Source of the DNA: Pseudomonas petrae
Lineage (GTDB): Bacteria > Pseudomonadota > Gammaproteobacteria > Pseudomonadales > Pseudomonadaceae
NCBI RefSeq assembly: GCF_021728295.1
Contig: NZ_JAKJXE010000022.1
Coordinates: 1-64,000 of the forward strand
Length of the DNA: 64,000 nucleotides
Reading direction: 5' to 3'
The notes beneath the pieces were generated by a model, which was given only the letters and a program-made list of their open reading frames with translations, was not told the origin of the DNA and did no database searches. Both the position numbers and the translations under genes were made by a program. Shown here piece after piece: positions 1 through 8,839 of this stretch; within the stretch, counting starts at the first letter, position 1, and each line of letters starts with the position of its first letter.

Positions 1-79
1 AGCCATCGTCAGTCCGGATCAGGGAGTCAGCCCGCATTAAATCACGGCCAGTTGACCGAGCACTGTTGCGGCCCGCGCT

Positions 80-682
80 TCACACCACCAACGTCAACCA
101 AGCCGACACCAGCAACAACACCGCCATCGCCTGATTGAAGCGCTTCATGCTCTGCGCAGAACGGCAGAATTTCGCGGCGCTGACGCCCAGGTACGCCCAG
201 GCACTCATGCACGGTATCGACACCAGGAAGAACGCCAGCGACAGCCACATTACCCGCAGCATACGGTCGGCGTCGGTGCCCGCGAACACGCTGACGACGG
301 CCAGCGCCATCATCCAGGTTTTCGGGTTGACCAGTTGCAGGCTTGCCGCGCCCCACAGGCCCAGGGCCGGACCGCTGCGGGGTTGCGTCGGGTCGATCGC
401 TTCGGCGGGCGCGCTGAAGATCTGCCACGCCAGCCAGGTCAGCCAGGCGATGCCGACCCATGACATGAGCGTTTGCACCTGCCGATGCCGCGTCAGCACA
501 TCGCCCAGCCCGGTGCCGACCACCAGCACCAGCAACGCGGCACCGGCGCAGGCTCCGAGGACAATCGGCAGCGTGCGGAGCAGGCCATAGCGCGAGCTGT
601 TGGTCAGCACCAGAATGTTCGTCGGCCCGGGCGTGATGGAAGCGACGAAGGCGAACAGCAAAAAGGGCAGGACGGTTTGCAT
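80..682 (-). CDS. LysE/RhtB-family amino-acid exporter
   Basis: A 200-residue, very hydrophobic protein with about six predicted membrane spans. The family signature TPGPTN lies at residues 17-22, directly after the first span, as is usual in LysE/RhtB exporters that push amino acids or their analogues out through the inner membrane. The length matches the family (about 200-210). It lies 54 bp downstream of an AraC-type regulator on the same strand, so the two probably form one unit in which the regulator controls the exporter. The substrate cannot be read from sequence. Family assignment is firm; amino-acid export is a family inference. Confidence 0.9.
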   Translation of the reverse strand: MQTVLPFLLFAFVASITPGPTNILVLTNSSRYGLLRTLPIVLGACAGAALLVLVVGTGLGDVLTRHRQVQTLMSWVGIAWLTWLAWQIFSAPAEAIDPTQPRSGPALGLWGAASLQLVNPKTWMMALAVVSVFAGTDADRMLRVMWLSLAFFLVSIPCMSAWAYLGVSAAKFCRSAQSMKRFNQAMAVLLLVSAWLTLVV

Positions 683-736
683 AAGGCCACTCGGCGGTCA
701 TTGATCGTGGAGCAATGATCGACGCGCCGTGGGCGG

Positions 737-1573
737 TCAGTCTGGAACAATTGAGCAGCGTCGGCGGTAGTCCGCCGGGGCCATGCGATAGGCGCGCTGG
801 AACCAGCGGCCCAGGTGGCTCTGATCCGCGAAACCCAGGGCAGCCGCGACGCTGACAGGCGCCTCGCCCCGCGCCAGCAGATGACGGGCGCGGGTCAGGC
901 GCAGTTGGATCAGGTAGGCATGGGGCGCCAGGCCGAACGCGGCCTTGAACGCGCGGCTCAGGCGGAAACGGTCAACGCCGGTCACCTGCGCCAGATCGTC
1001 CAGGCCGATGTCCTGATGCAAATGGCTGTGCAGGTAATCACGTGCCCGTTGCGCCACCAGTGGCAGACGCGGATCGGGGCTGATCAGGGTGCGCCAGCGC
1101 AAGTGGCTGGTCAGATTGGCGAGCAGGTGGTCCAGCGCGGTCTGGCGCACAATGCGCAGCTCGTCGTGGTGCATCGCTTCGAAGGCGCTGGCCGTCGCGA
1201 TGGCGAGGCGCGGGTCTTCCGCCAGTGTCGCCGCGAAGCTCAGTTGGGCGTTGTCCGGCGCTTCTTCAAACTGCGCCCGCAATTCCCGGTCCAGCCAGCG
1301 CGGGTCCAGGTACAACGTGCGGTAAGTGAAGCCGTCCGCTTCCGGGGCAGTCCCGTCGTGGATGTCGCCCGGCTCGAGCAGAAACACCTTGCCCGGCGTG
1401 CTGTTGTGCTGCTGTCGACGGCAATTGAACTGCTGCAGACCCTGTTCGGTGATGCCCACCAGATAACTGTCGTGCCAGTGCGGATCGTAGGCATGGCCCT
1501 CGAAATGCGCGCGCACCGTCTCGATGCCGGACACGGCGTCCTGCTTGAGCTCGATCCAGTTGCGGTCGGACAT
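737..1573 (-). CDS. AraC-family transcriptional regulator
   Basis: A 278-residue regulator. The N-terminal part (about residues 10-160) looks like the AraC cupin-type sensing domain, with an early HAHF/HWHD-like histidine cluster (FEGHAYDPHWHDSY). The C-terminal 100 residues carry the paired AraC helix-turn-helix, with VTGVDRFRLSRAFKAAFG for the first and AALGFADQSHLGRWFQRAYR for the second. The gene precedes the LysE-type exporter on the same strand, an arrangement common in Pseudomonas where the regulator senses the exported amino acid. The inducer is unknown. Confidence 0.9.
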   Translation of the reverse strand: MSDRNWIELKQDAVSGIETVRAHFEGHAYDPHWHDSYLVGITEQGLQQFNCRRQQHNSTPGKVFLLEPGDIHDGTAPEADGFTYRTLYLDPRWLDRELRAQFEEAPDNAQLSFAATLAEDPRLAIATASAFEAMHHDELRIVRQTALDHLLANLTSHLRWRTLISPDPRLPLVAQRARDYLHSHLHQDIGLDDLAQVTGVDRFRLSRAFKAAFGLAPHAYLIQLRLTRARHLLARGEAPVSVAAALGFADQSHLGRWFQRAYRMAPADYRRRCSIVPD

Positions 1574-2008
1574 CGAGGGCCTCGCTGATTGGGCTGTGCA
1601 GGTTGGAAGTCTTGGGCGGTGCGGGTGGGCAGTCCGTTGCAGCTACGTTATCGCGCAGCTTACGGCAGGTCTGGAAGATTTGTGCAGCGGGCGACGAGGT
1701 GTCGTGTCCTGCCTCCCCATGCAGCCGCGCCGCACATGTGTAGGAGCGCGCTTGCCCGCGAACGCGGTGTGTCCGTGCCGAGGATGCAATCTGACCCAAC
1801 GCCTTCGCGGGCAAGCGCGCTCCTACAGGGATTATGTGACCCTACGACATCGAATGGCCTGTCCAATCTGTCTCTTGCGCGATGCCCGCCGACTATTCTT
1901 GTTACAAACCGAAAGGTCCTACACGTTGCTCATCCACCGTCACAGCGCGAACCTACGCGCTCGATCGCCATCAAACACTGGAATCGTTACCCATCCCACA
2001 GAAGGTAA
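1574..2008. repeat. Intergenic inverted repeat, GTAGGAGCGCGCTTGCCCGCG family
   Basis: This 435-bp gap holds one head-to-head pair of the dispersed palindromic element: a left copy beginning at 1739 (TGTAGGAGCGCGCTTGCCCG) and an inverted right copy ending at 1828 (CGGGCAAGCGCGCTCCTACA), about 45 bp apart. The same element recurs near 52.1, 53.3, 35.6 and 43.5-44.1 kb. It could fold into a long hairpin between the divergent AraC gene and the secreted-protein gene. No convincing gene is seen in the rest of the gap. Confidence 0.85.
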
Positions 2009-2365
2009 ATGATGAACAGTTTTCCGCGACGCCTCGCCGTCGTCTTGCTCGGCGGGCTGTTGTCCGCTGGCCTGGCGCAGGCCGATGATCACACCGCGCA
2101 CTCGCCGCCGCTGCTGGCGGCTGCCGGTTACCCGAGCCGCTCGATCAACGTTCCCGACAACGGCGCCGTGCGCCGCGCCAACCCCAACAGCCGTCAGGGC
2201 ACCGAGTCCATCGCGCCGCGTGTCGGTGGCCCGAATCTCGGACCTAACTTCGGACCGGGCCAGACACGTCCGCCCACCCTTGAAAACGGTGGCATCGGCA
2301 ATGGTTATCCGACCCGGCAACAACCCGCTCGGCCTGGCGGCGATGCCGAACGCCGCAGCAACTGA
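2009..2365 (+). CDS. Small secreted protein of unknown function
   Basis: 118 residues (117 if translation begins at the adjacent second ATG at 2012; AAGG lies a few bases upstream). Residues 1-26 form a clear Sec signal peptide (two Arg, a Leu/Val core, then LAQA before the charged mature part), so it should be periplasmic or extracellular. The mature part is rich in Gly, Pro, Asn and Arg (GGPNLGPNFGPG, ENGGIGNGYP), looks disordered and has no recognised domain. It ends 41 bp before the PQQ-type dehydrogenase gene on the same strand, so co-expression is likely. I do not recognise the family. Confidence 0.7.
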   Translation: MMNSFPRRLAVVLLGGLLSAGLAQADDHTAHSPPLLAAAGYPSRSINVPDNGAVRRANPNSRQGTESIAPRVGGPNLGPNFGPGQTRPPTLENGGIGNGYPTRQQPARPGGDAERRSN

Positions 2366-2406
2366 AACCACTGCCAGCATCCCGTCCATTTCACAAGGAA
2401 TCGCCT

Positions 2407-3573
2407 ATGTTGCGTACCAAAGCCCTGCGCAAGACCCTGTTAGCGACCTTATGCGCCTCCGCATTCCTGGGCTTGTCCGTGCAGGCGACTGCCGCGACCT
2501 ACCAGAGCGAGAATGGCACGCTGACAGTCGATGAAGTCGTCGGCGGGCTGCAGCATCCGTGGGCGGTTGCGTTTTTGCCGAACTCTCAGGGCATGTTGGT
2601 CACCGAGCGTACGGGCAACCTGCGTCGGGTGACGCCTGACGGCAAATTGTCGGCGCCCATCTCCGGCGTGCCGAAGGTCTGGGTGCAAGGGCAGGGCGGT
2701 TTGCTGGATGTCGAGCTGTCGCCGGATTTCGCCAAGGACCGCATGGTGTACCTGACCTACTCCGAGGCCGCGAGCGACGGTAAAACCGGCGGCACTGCGG
2801 CGGGGCGCGCAAGGCTCTCGGAAGACATGACCCAACTGGAAGGCTTCACCCGTATCTTCCAGCAGCAGCCGAAACTGTCGGTGGGCAACCACTTCGGCTC
2901 GCGCATCGTCTTTGATCGAGACGGCTACATGTTCATCGCGCTGGGTGAAAACAACGACCGAGCCACGGCTCAGGACCTCGACAAGCTCCAGGGCAAGGTC
3001 GTGCGCCTGTACCCCGACGGCACCGTGCCCAAAGACAACCCCTTTGTCGGCCAGCAAAACGTGCGGCCGGAAATCTGGAGCTACGGTCACCGCAATCAAC
3101 AGGGCGCCGCGCTCAACCCCTGGACCGGCACGCTGTGGACCAACGAGCACGGCCCGCGTGGTGGTGACGAAATCAACATCATCGAACGCGCCGGCAATTA
3201 CGGCTGGCCGATCTCGACATTCGGCATCGACTACAGCGGCGAGCCGATTTCCGAGTCCAAGGGCAAGATAGTCGAAGGCGTGACAAACCCCTTCCACGTA
3301 TGGGAGAAATCCCCGGGCGTCAGCGGCATGGCGTTCTACGACGCAAGCACGTTCAAGGCGTGGGACCACAACGTTTTCATCGGCGCGTTGGCGTCCGAGG
3401 AGCTGATCCGTCTGGAACTGAAGGACGACAAAGTCGTGCATGAAGAGCGTTTGCTGGGCGAGCTCAAGTCCCGCATTCGCGACGTGCGACAAGGGCCGGA
3501 TGGGTACGTGTATGTGCTGACGGATGAGGATAACGGGAAGCTGCTGAAGGTGGGCTTGAAAGTGGAGCAGTAG
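2407..3573 (+). CDS. PQQ-dependent sugar dehydrogenase, YliI/Asd type (periplasmic)
   Basis: 388 residues with a signal peptide (about residues 1-26, ending SVQATA). The rest is a six-bladed beta-propeller of the soluble glucose/sorbosone dehydrogenase family. Visible family motifs are LQHPWAVAFLP, LLVTERTGNLRR-like, GNHFGSRIVFDRDGYMFIALGE, YGHRNQQGAALNPWTGTLWTNEHGPRGGDEIN and NYGWPISTFGIDY; the HGPRGGDE segment lines the PQQ site. Such enzymes oxidise aldoses in the periplasm using PQQ and calcium. Length fits E. coli YliI (about 370). AAGGAA sits just upstream of the ATG. Substrate is uncertain, and PQQ biosynthesis genes are not in this window. Confidence 0.88.
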   Translation: MLRTKALRKTLLATLCASAFLGLSVQATAATYQSENGTLTVDEVVGGLQHPWAVAFLPNSQGMLVTERTGNLRRVTPDGKLSAPISGVPKVWVQGQGGLLDVELSPDFAKDRMVYLTYSEAASDGKTGGTAAGRARLSEDMTQLEGFTRIFQQQPKLSVGNHFGSRIVFDRDGYMFIALGENNDRATAQDLDKLQGKVVRLYPDGTVPKDNPFVGQQNVRPEIWSYGHRNQQGAALNPWTGTLWTNEHGPRGGDEINIIERAGNYGWPISTFGIDYSGEPISESKGKIVEGVTNPFHVWEKSPGVSGMAFYDASTFKAWDHNVFIGALASEELIRLELKDDKVVHEERLLGELKSRIRDVRQGPDGYVYVLTDEDNGKLLKVGLKVEQ

Positions 3574-3618
3574 CCCCGCTTTGAAATTATCGCGAAAACG
3601 CCTGGCTAACGGCATCTT

Positions 3619-4250
3619 GTAGGACCGGCTTCAGCCGGGAAGGGGCCGGTACATCCGACGCAGTTGTTTCGCCAATGCCGCAGCCTTCCCGGCTAAAGCC
3701 GGTCCCACAAAAGCTCGTCCCGCTCAAAAATGCTATGTCCGCCAGAAATGGACTGTGGGACCGGCTTCAGCCGGGAAGGGGCCGTTACATTCGACGCAGT
3801 TGTTTCGCCAATGCCGCAGTCTTCCCGGCTGAAGCCGGTCCTACAAAAGCTCGTCCCATTCGAAATTGCTATGTCGGCCAGAAATGGACTGTGGGACCGG
3901 CTTCAGCCTGGAAAAGGGCGGTACGTTTGGCTTACCGCTTCGTCAGTGACGCAGCCTTCCCGGCTAAAGCCGGTCCCACAAAAGCTCGTCCCGCTCAAAA
4001 ATGCTATGTCCGCCAGAAATGGACTGTGGGACCGGCCTCAGCCGGGAAGGGCCGGTACATCAGACGCATTTGTTTCGTCTGTGCCGCAGCCTTCCCGGCT
4101 GAAGCCGGTCCTACAAAAGCTCGTTCCTTCAACAGCGCTATGTCGGCCAGAATGGACTGTGGGACCGGCTTTAGCCGGGAAGGGGCCAGTACATTCGACG
4201 CATCTCTCTCATCAGTGCCGCAGTCTTCCCGGCTGAAGCCGGTCCTGCAA
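3619..4250. repeat. Five-unit tandem array of REP-like palindromic pairs
   Basis: Five consecutive copies of a unit of about 135 bp begin at 3619, 3755, 3891, 4025 and 4159 (spacings 136, 136, 134, 134). Each unit starts with GTRGGACCGGCTTCAGCCGG, runs through a variable GGCC(G/A)GTACATYYGACGCA segment, then an inverted copy (TTCCCGGCTRAAGCCGGTCC), then a linker containing GCTATGTCSGCCAGAAATGG. Units differ by scattered substitutions. This is a tandemly amplified REP doublet between the sugar dehydrogenase and the siderophore receptor. ORFs crossing it encode repeated peptides and are not credible genes. Confidence 0.92.
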
Positions 4251-4381
4251 GAATCACCTGCACACCGAATTCCACACCAATCCCGGTTGTAAAAACTCCG
4301 CGCAGAACGTAAAAGAGGCGCCGCTGAACTGGCCTGCGTATCTCGCTGCCCGACTGCCCATCACCAGGAATTCACCCGCCG

Positions 4382-6553
4382 ATGATCACCTCGTCCCGTC
4401 CCGCTGCCGGTTTCACCCGTCGGCTGTTGCCGCTGAGTATCGCTTTCGCTTCGCCGTGGCTGGCGGCCCAGGACGCCGAGCCGGTGACGCTGGATGCGCT
4501 GCGGGTGACCGGGGAGCAGGAGTCGATCTATCAGGCGAGTGGCGCGTCGGTTGGCGGGTTCAGCGAAGCGCCGCTGCGCGATACGCCGGCGTCGATATCG
4601 GTGTTCACCGCCGAGCGGCTGAAGGACCAGCAGGCCAAGCTGCTCAGCGATGTCCTGCGCAACGATGCCTCGGTGGGCGACAGCTATGCGCCGGTGGGCT
4701 ATTACGAGAATTTCGTCGTGCGCGGCTTCTCGCTGAACGCAGCCAACAGCTACCGCATCAACGGGCGCAGCATTACCGGCGAGCAGAATGTGGCGCTGGA
4801 AAACAAGGAACAGGTCGAGCTGCTCAAGGGGCTGTCGGGCCTGCAGAGCGGCGTGTCCGAGCCGGCGGGCGTGATCAATTACAAGACCAAACGCCCGGAA
4901 GACGTGCGCTCGGTGACCGTCTCGACCAACGAGCACGGCGAGCGCTACATCGCCACGGACGTCGGCGGCTGGTTTGGCAGCGAGAAGCAATTCGGCCTGC
5001 GCGCCAACGTTGCCCATGAGGACATTCGCTCTTACGTCGAGCACGCCAATGGCCAGCGCGATTTTGCCTCGCTGGCGTTCGACTGGAACATCAACGACCA
5101 ATCCACCCTGCAGCTCGACGTCGAATACCAGACCAAAGAGCAGCGCTCGGTGCCGGGCTATCAGCTGCTGGGCGGCACCGAGCTGCCCCACGACGCTTCG
5201 CCGCGCAAATTGCTGGGCTATCAAAGTGGCTCGAACCCGGTGGGCATCGACTCGCTGAACATGACCGGCCGTTACGAATACCGCCTCAGCGACGACTGGA
5301 AAGCCAGCCTAAGCGCGTCACGCAGCCGCGTGGTCATCGACGACTACAGCGCTTTCGCCTACGGCTGCTATTACCAGAGCGACTGCCCTGCCGAGCCGTT
5401 GACCGGGCATTTCACGCCAAGCGGCGGTTACGACATCTACGATTTCCGCAGCCCGGACGACACGCGACGCAACGATGAAGTCGAAGCGTCGATGACCGGC
5501 CTGTTCGACACCGGCTGGCTCAAGCATGAGCTGACGTTCGGCAGCAGCGCGTTCCGGCGCACGGTCGACACCCGGCCGTATTTCAGCGAATACGTAGGTT
5601 CCGGCAACATTCACGAGACGCCGGACACCTTCGCACCGTCGGACCTGTCCGTGGGCCACACCGAACGGCGCCTGGACAGCCGCCAGTACGGGCTTTTCGC
5701 CACCGACCGCATCAGTTTCAACGAGCATTGGCAGACGGTGATCGGCGGGCGTGAAGTAAAGCTCGATGAAAAGGCCTACAACGAGGAGGGCAGCGAGAAC
5801 CGTCACACCGAGCGCTCGATCTTCCTGCCCCAGGCCGCGCTGATCTACAAGCCGATCGACAACGTTTCGCTGTACACGAGCTACAGCAAAGGGCTGTCCC
5901 TGGGTGGAACGGCGTCGGTGTTCGACAGCAATATCGGGGAAATCCTCGCGCCGACGATCTCTCGTCAACTGGAAGCCGGGCTCAAATACGACTGGCGCCG
6001 CATGAGTTTCACCGCTGCCGTATTCCAGACCCGCCAGGCTTATCAGTATTCCAGACCCAACGACGACGGCAGCCTGACCTTCGTCCAGCAGGGCCAGCAG
6101 AAAAACACCGGCGTCGAGCTGAGCGCCAATGGCTACGTCACCTCGCAGCTGCAGGTGTCGGCCAGCGTCGCGGCCATTCGCGCGCGGGTTGAACACAGCG
6201 GCACCGCGGCTTACGAAGATCATCAGGCGATCAACGTGCCCAAATTCCGCAGCAGCCTGTCAGCCGATTACGCGTTGCCGATTCAAGGTTTGGCGCTGTT
6301 GGGTGGCGTGCAATACAGCTCCAGCAAGTTCGCCAACCGCGAAGGCTCGGTGAAAGTCGATGATTACGCGGTGTTCAACGCGGGCAGCCGCTACAGCACG
6401 AAAATCGAGGGCTACGACACGGTCTTGCGCCTGACCGTCGACAACCTCTTCGACAAGCGCTACTGGCGGGACGCGGGCGAATACCTGGGGGACGATTACC
6501 TGTTCCTCGGTGCACCGCGTACGGCGCGGGTTTCGGCGACGGTGAATTTTTAA
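4382..6553 (+). CDS. TonB-dependent ferric-siderophore receptor
   Basis: 723-residue outer-membrane receptor. A signal peptide occupies about residues 1-29. The TonB box-like segment EPVTLDALRVTG follows, then the plug domain (residues about 55-190; RDTPASISVFTAERLKDQ, VRGFSLN, ELLKGLSGLQSGVSEPAGVINYKTKRP) and a 22-stranded barrel ending in the aromatic F that BamA recognises. A C-x5-C pair (YGCYYQSDC) probably forms a loop disulfide. It lacks the extra N-terminal signalling domain of FpvA/FecA-type transducers, and no sigma/anti-sigma pair is adjacent. I see no good Fur box in the 130 bp upstream, which is odd for this class. The ligand is unknown. Confidence 0.92.
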   Translation: MITSSRPAAGFTRRLLPLSIAFASPWLAAQDAEPVTLDALRVTGEQESIYQASGASVGGFSEAPLRDTPASISVFTAERLKDQQAKLLSDVLRNDASVGDSYAPVGYYENFVVRGFSLNAANSYRINGRSITGEQNVALENKEQVELLKGLSGLQSGVSEPAGVINYKTKRPEDVRSVTVSTNEHGERYIATDVGGWFGSEKQFGLRANVAHEDIRSYVEHANGQRDFASLAFDWNINDQSTLQLDVEYQTKEQRSVPGYQLLGGTELPHDASPRKLLGYQSGSNPVGIDSLNMTGRYEYRLSDDWKASLSASRSRVVIDDYSAFAYGCYYQSDCPAEPLTGHFTPSGGYDIYDFRSPDDTRRNDEVEASMTGLFDTGWLKHELTFGSSAFRRTVDTRPYFSEYVGSGNIHETPDTFAPSDLSVGHTERRLDSRQYGLFATDRISFNEHWQTVIGGREVKLDEKAYNEEGSENRHTERSIFLPQAALIYKPIDNVSLYTSYSKGLSLGGTASVFDSNIGEILAPTISRQLEAGLKYDWRRMSFTAAVFQTRQAYQYSRPNDDGSLTFVQQGQQKNTGVELSANGYVTSQLQVSASVAAIRARVEHSGTAAYEDHQAINVPKFRSSLSADYALPIQGLALLGGVQYSSSKFANREGSVKVDDYAVFNAGSRYSTKIEGYDTVLRLTVDNLFDKRYWRDAGEYLGDDYLFLGAPRTARVSATVNF

Positions 6554-6668
6554 ATCAGCCGCTGAAACGCGTCAGCCGTCAGCGATCCGCCCGCAAGCCG
6601 TCAGCTTTGTTATCCTGCGCGCCTTTGTCGCACCCAAGTGCGTTTCAACCTGTGATTTGGGGTCTTTC

Positions 6669-7988
6669 ATGACAGCCATTCTTCGACCACGCCCACAACC
6701 CATCAGCCGGGGAGACTACAAAACCCTTGGCTTGGCGGCACTGGGTGGGGCGCTGGAAATCTACGATTTCATCATTTTTGTATTTTTCGCCCTGACGCTC
6801 AGTCAGCTGTTCTTCCCGCCGGAAATGCCCGAGTGGCTGCGCCTGCTGCAAAGCTTCGGCATCTTCGTCACCGGCTACCTGGCGCGCCCGCTGGGCGGCA
6901 TTCTGATGGCGCACTTCGCCGACAAGCTGGGTCGCAAGCGCGTGTTCAGCCTCAGCATCCTGATGATGGCGCTGCCCTGTCTGCTGATCGGCGTGATGCC
7001 GACCTATGCCGAAATCGGCTACTGGGCACCGCTCATCCTGCTGGCGCTGCGCATCCTTCAGGGTGCGGCGGTTGGTGGCGAAGTGCCGAGCGCCTGGGTG
7101 TTCGTCGCCGAGCATGCGCCGAAGGGCCATCGCGGTTATGCGCTGGGCGTTCTGCAAGCCGGGCTGACCTTCGGCTACCTTATCGGTGCACTGACAGCGA
7201 CCTGGCTGGCGAAAGTGTTCAGCCACGCGGAAATCCTCGATTACGCGTGGCGCATACCGTTTCTGCTGGGCGGTGTCTTCGGCGTCATCGGCGTGTGGCT
7301 GCGACGCTGGCTCAGCGAGACGCCGGTGTTCATGGCGATGCACGCTCAACGGGCGGAGACGACTGAACTGCCGCTGCGCGCTGTCCTGCGCCAGCACCGG
7401 CAATCTCTGCTGCCAGCTGCGTTGCTGACCTGCGTGCTGACTTCCGCTGTTGTCACGCTGGTGGTCATCACGCCCACGGTGATGCAGCAGCGCTTCGGCA
7501 TGAGCCCCAGCGACACGTTCGCCCTGAGCAGCGTTGGCATCGTTTTCCTCAACATCGGCTGCGTGTTGGCCGGCATGCTGGTCGATCGCATGGGCGCCTG
7601 GCGTGGCGTGGTGCTTTACAGCCTGTTGCTGCCTGTCGGCGTCGGCGTGCTCTACGCCAGTCTGGTCAGTCACTGGCTGCCGTTGAGCCTCGCTTATGCG
7701 GTTGCCGGCCTGGCCTGCGGGATTGTCGGCGTCGTGCCTTCGGTCATGGTCGGACTGTTCCCGGCGAACATTCGCGTCTCCGGCATCTCGCTGACCTACA
7801 ACATCAGCTACGCGCTGTGGGCAAGCACCACGCCGCTGGCGCTGATCGCCTTGATGCCGTGGAGCCCATGGGTGTGCGTCGGCTATTGCGTGATCATGGG
7901 CGCGGTCGGTCTGGTGACGGCCATGTTCTTTGGCCTGCGCAAGGGCATGCAGGTCGATGATCCGCGGGTAGTGCAGGCTGGAAACTGA
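6669..7988 (+). CDS. MHS-family MFS transporter (metabolite:H+ symporter)
   Basis: 439 residues with 12 predicted spans. MHS features are the N-terminal GGALEIYDFIIF segment, the GYLARPLGGILMAHFADKLGRKRVF loop-2/3 motif, and RILQGAAVGGEVPSAWVFVAEHAP in helix 4. The nearest characterised relatives are citrate, proline/betaine and alpha-ketoglutarate proton symporters, so an organic acid or zwitterion is the likely cargo. The ATG at 6669 is preferred to an upstream TTG because it sits at the family start. It follows the siderophore receptor by 115 bp; import of iron-citrate or a siderophore precursor is possible but unsupported. Confidence 0.88.
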   Translation: MTAILRPRPQPISRGDYKTLGLAALGGALEIYDFIIFVFFALTLSQLFFPPEMPEWLRLLQSFGIFVTGYLARPLGGILMAHFADKLGRKRVFSLSILMMALPCLLIGVMPTYAEIGYWAPLILLALRILQGAAVGGEVPSAWVFVAEHAPKGHRGYALGVLQAGLTFGYLIGALTATWLAKVFSHAEILDYAWRIPFLLGGVFGVIGVWLRRWLSETPVFMAMHAQRAETTELPLRAVLRQHRQSLLPAALLTCVLTSAVVTLVVITPTVMQQRFGMSPSDTFALSSVGIVFLNIGCVLAGMLVDRMGAWRGVVLYSLLLPVGVGVLYASLVSHWLPLSLAYAVAGLACGIVGVVPSVMVGLFPANIRVSGISLTYNISYALWASTTPLALIALMPWSPWVCVGYCVIMGAVGLVTAMFFGLRKGMQVDDPRVVQAGN

Positions 7989-7995
7989 AAAGGGA

Positions 7996-8021
7996 GGGGC
8001 GCTGCAACGGCGCCCCTGTCT
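7996..8021 (+). terminator. Hairpin after the MHS transporter
   Basis: GGGGCGC (7996-8002) pairs with GCGCCCC (8010-8016) across a 7-nt loop, 8 bp after the stop codon, followed by TGTCTT. The stem is strong but the T-tract is poor, so this is a probable rather than certain intrinsic terminator. Confidence 0.5.
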
Positions 8022-8086
8022 TCACTCGATGGCGCGAATCCAGTCCGTGCCGTTTCAAACGAATTGATCCGCTGTTTTGTAACAGA

Positions 8087-8101
8087 TGATTGTAATTATC
8101 A
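8087..8101 (+). promoter_or_regulatory. Candidate Fur box
   Basis: TGATTGTAATTATCA matches the 7-1-7 Fur inverted repeat TGATAATnATTATCA at 13 of the 14 or 15 scored positions, differing only at two bases in the left arm. It lies in the 390-bp gap after the MHS transporter and about 280 bp ahead of the solo LuxR-type gene. No closer gene starts after it, so its target is either that gene or an untranslated RNA not recognised here. The match is by eye only. Confidence 0.4.
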
Positions 8102-8379
8102 TTTGCAGTGTTTATTGTCCCTGTCTATACAACTGACCCGCTTTTATATACCCACACGGCCTGCATTTGGGTCGTGTTCGAATTGTTTGTCTGCGCGATT
8201 GAGTAGGGATGCTTCGCAAATATCTGTAGGAAAGTTTACTTGTTCTTGAACGGTTATTAGCCGGGCTTGACTGTGTGAATGCTTCAGGCGTTAAAACTTA
8301 AATATCAATAAGAACAATGTCGCGTCCCTGGCAGATGTAATGCCAGGGGTCGGCCAGTCGCGGAGACGGTTGAGGGCCA

Positions 8380-8652
8380 ATGTTGGAAGAAGAACGCAAG
8401 CGTAAGCGGTTGAATAAAGTCACTCCCCGAGAGCAGGAAGTCCTGCTTCTGTTGCTGCAGGGGCATACCAACAAGGACATCGCGCAACGGCTGGGGATCA
8501 GTGATTACACGGCCCGCGACCACGTTTCAGCATTGCTGCGAAAGAACGAGGTGAGAAACCGAGCACAGCTCATTGCGCTGCACATCACAGCGCCGCGAAA
8601 GAAAAAACTGCTCACACCCCTACATCTGACGGATTGTTCCGTTGAGCGGTAA
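8380..8652 (+). CDS. Solo LuxR-type helix-turn-helix protein
   Basis: 90 residues consisting almost entirely of a GerE/LuxR DNA-binding domain (residues about 12-70: LTPREQEVLLLLLQGHTNKDIAQRLGISDYTARDHVSALLRKN). There is no receiver, PAS or acyl-homoserine-lactone domain. The basic start (EEERKRKRLNK) and tail (APRKKKL) are unusual. Such single-domain proteins act as constitutive or partner-controlled regulators. GAGGG 8 bp upstream may serve as a ribosome site. The surrounding DNA is less GC-rich than its neighbours, and the gene may regulate the unknown gene 190 bp downstream. Confidence 0.75.
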   Translation: MLEEERKRKRLNKVTPREQEVLLLLLQGHTNKDIAQRLGISDYTARDHVSALLRKNEVRNRAQLIALHITAPRKKKLLTPLHLTDCSVER

Positions 8653-8839
8653 GTGCATAATTAACCCAATGTGATAACCAAACTTCTAATGCGTCGTCAG
8701 TGTGATTTGCTGTGGTGACGTTTGTTTCTCAATGCGCGGCTTTTTGAATCGCGACTTCGCTGTCAGTACTTTGATTTCTTCAATAAAAGTGCTCGCCATG
8801 GCGCACCCATAATAATGATGAATAATAAGGATGGAATTG

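Noticed and set aside
3619..4250. CRISPR array
   Set aside because: Units are about 135 bp with internal inverted repeats and similar linkers, not short repeats with unique spacers; no cas genes nearby. The same reasoning applies to 43470-44105.
3675..4292. ORFs of 205 and 168 residues across the 135-bp array
   Set aside because: They encode the repeated peptide of the tandem units, without a start site or composition typical of genes.
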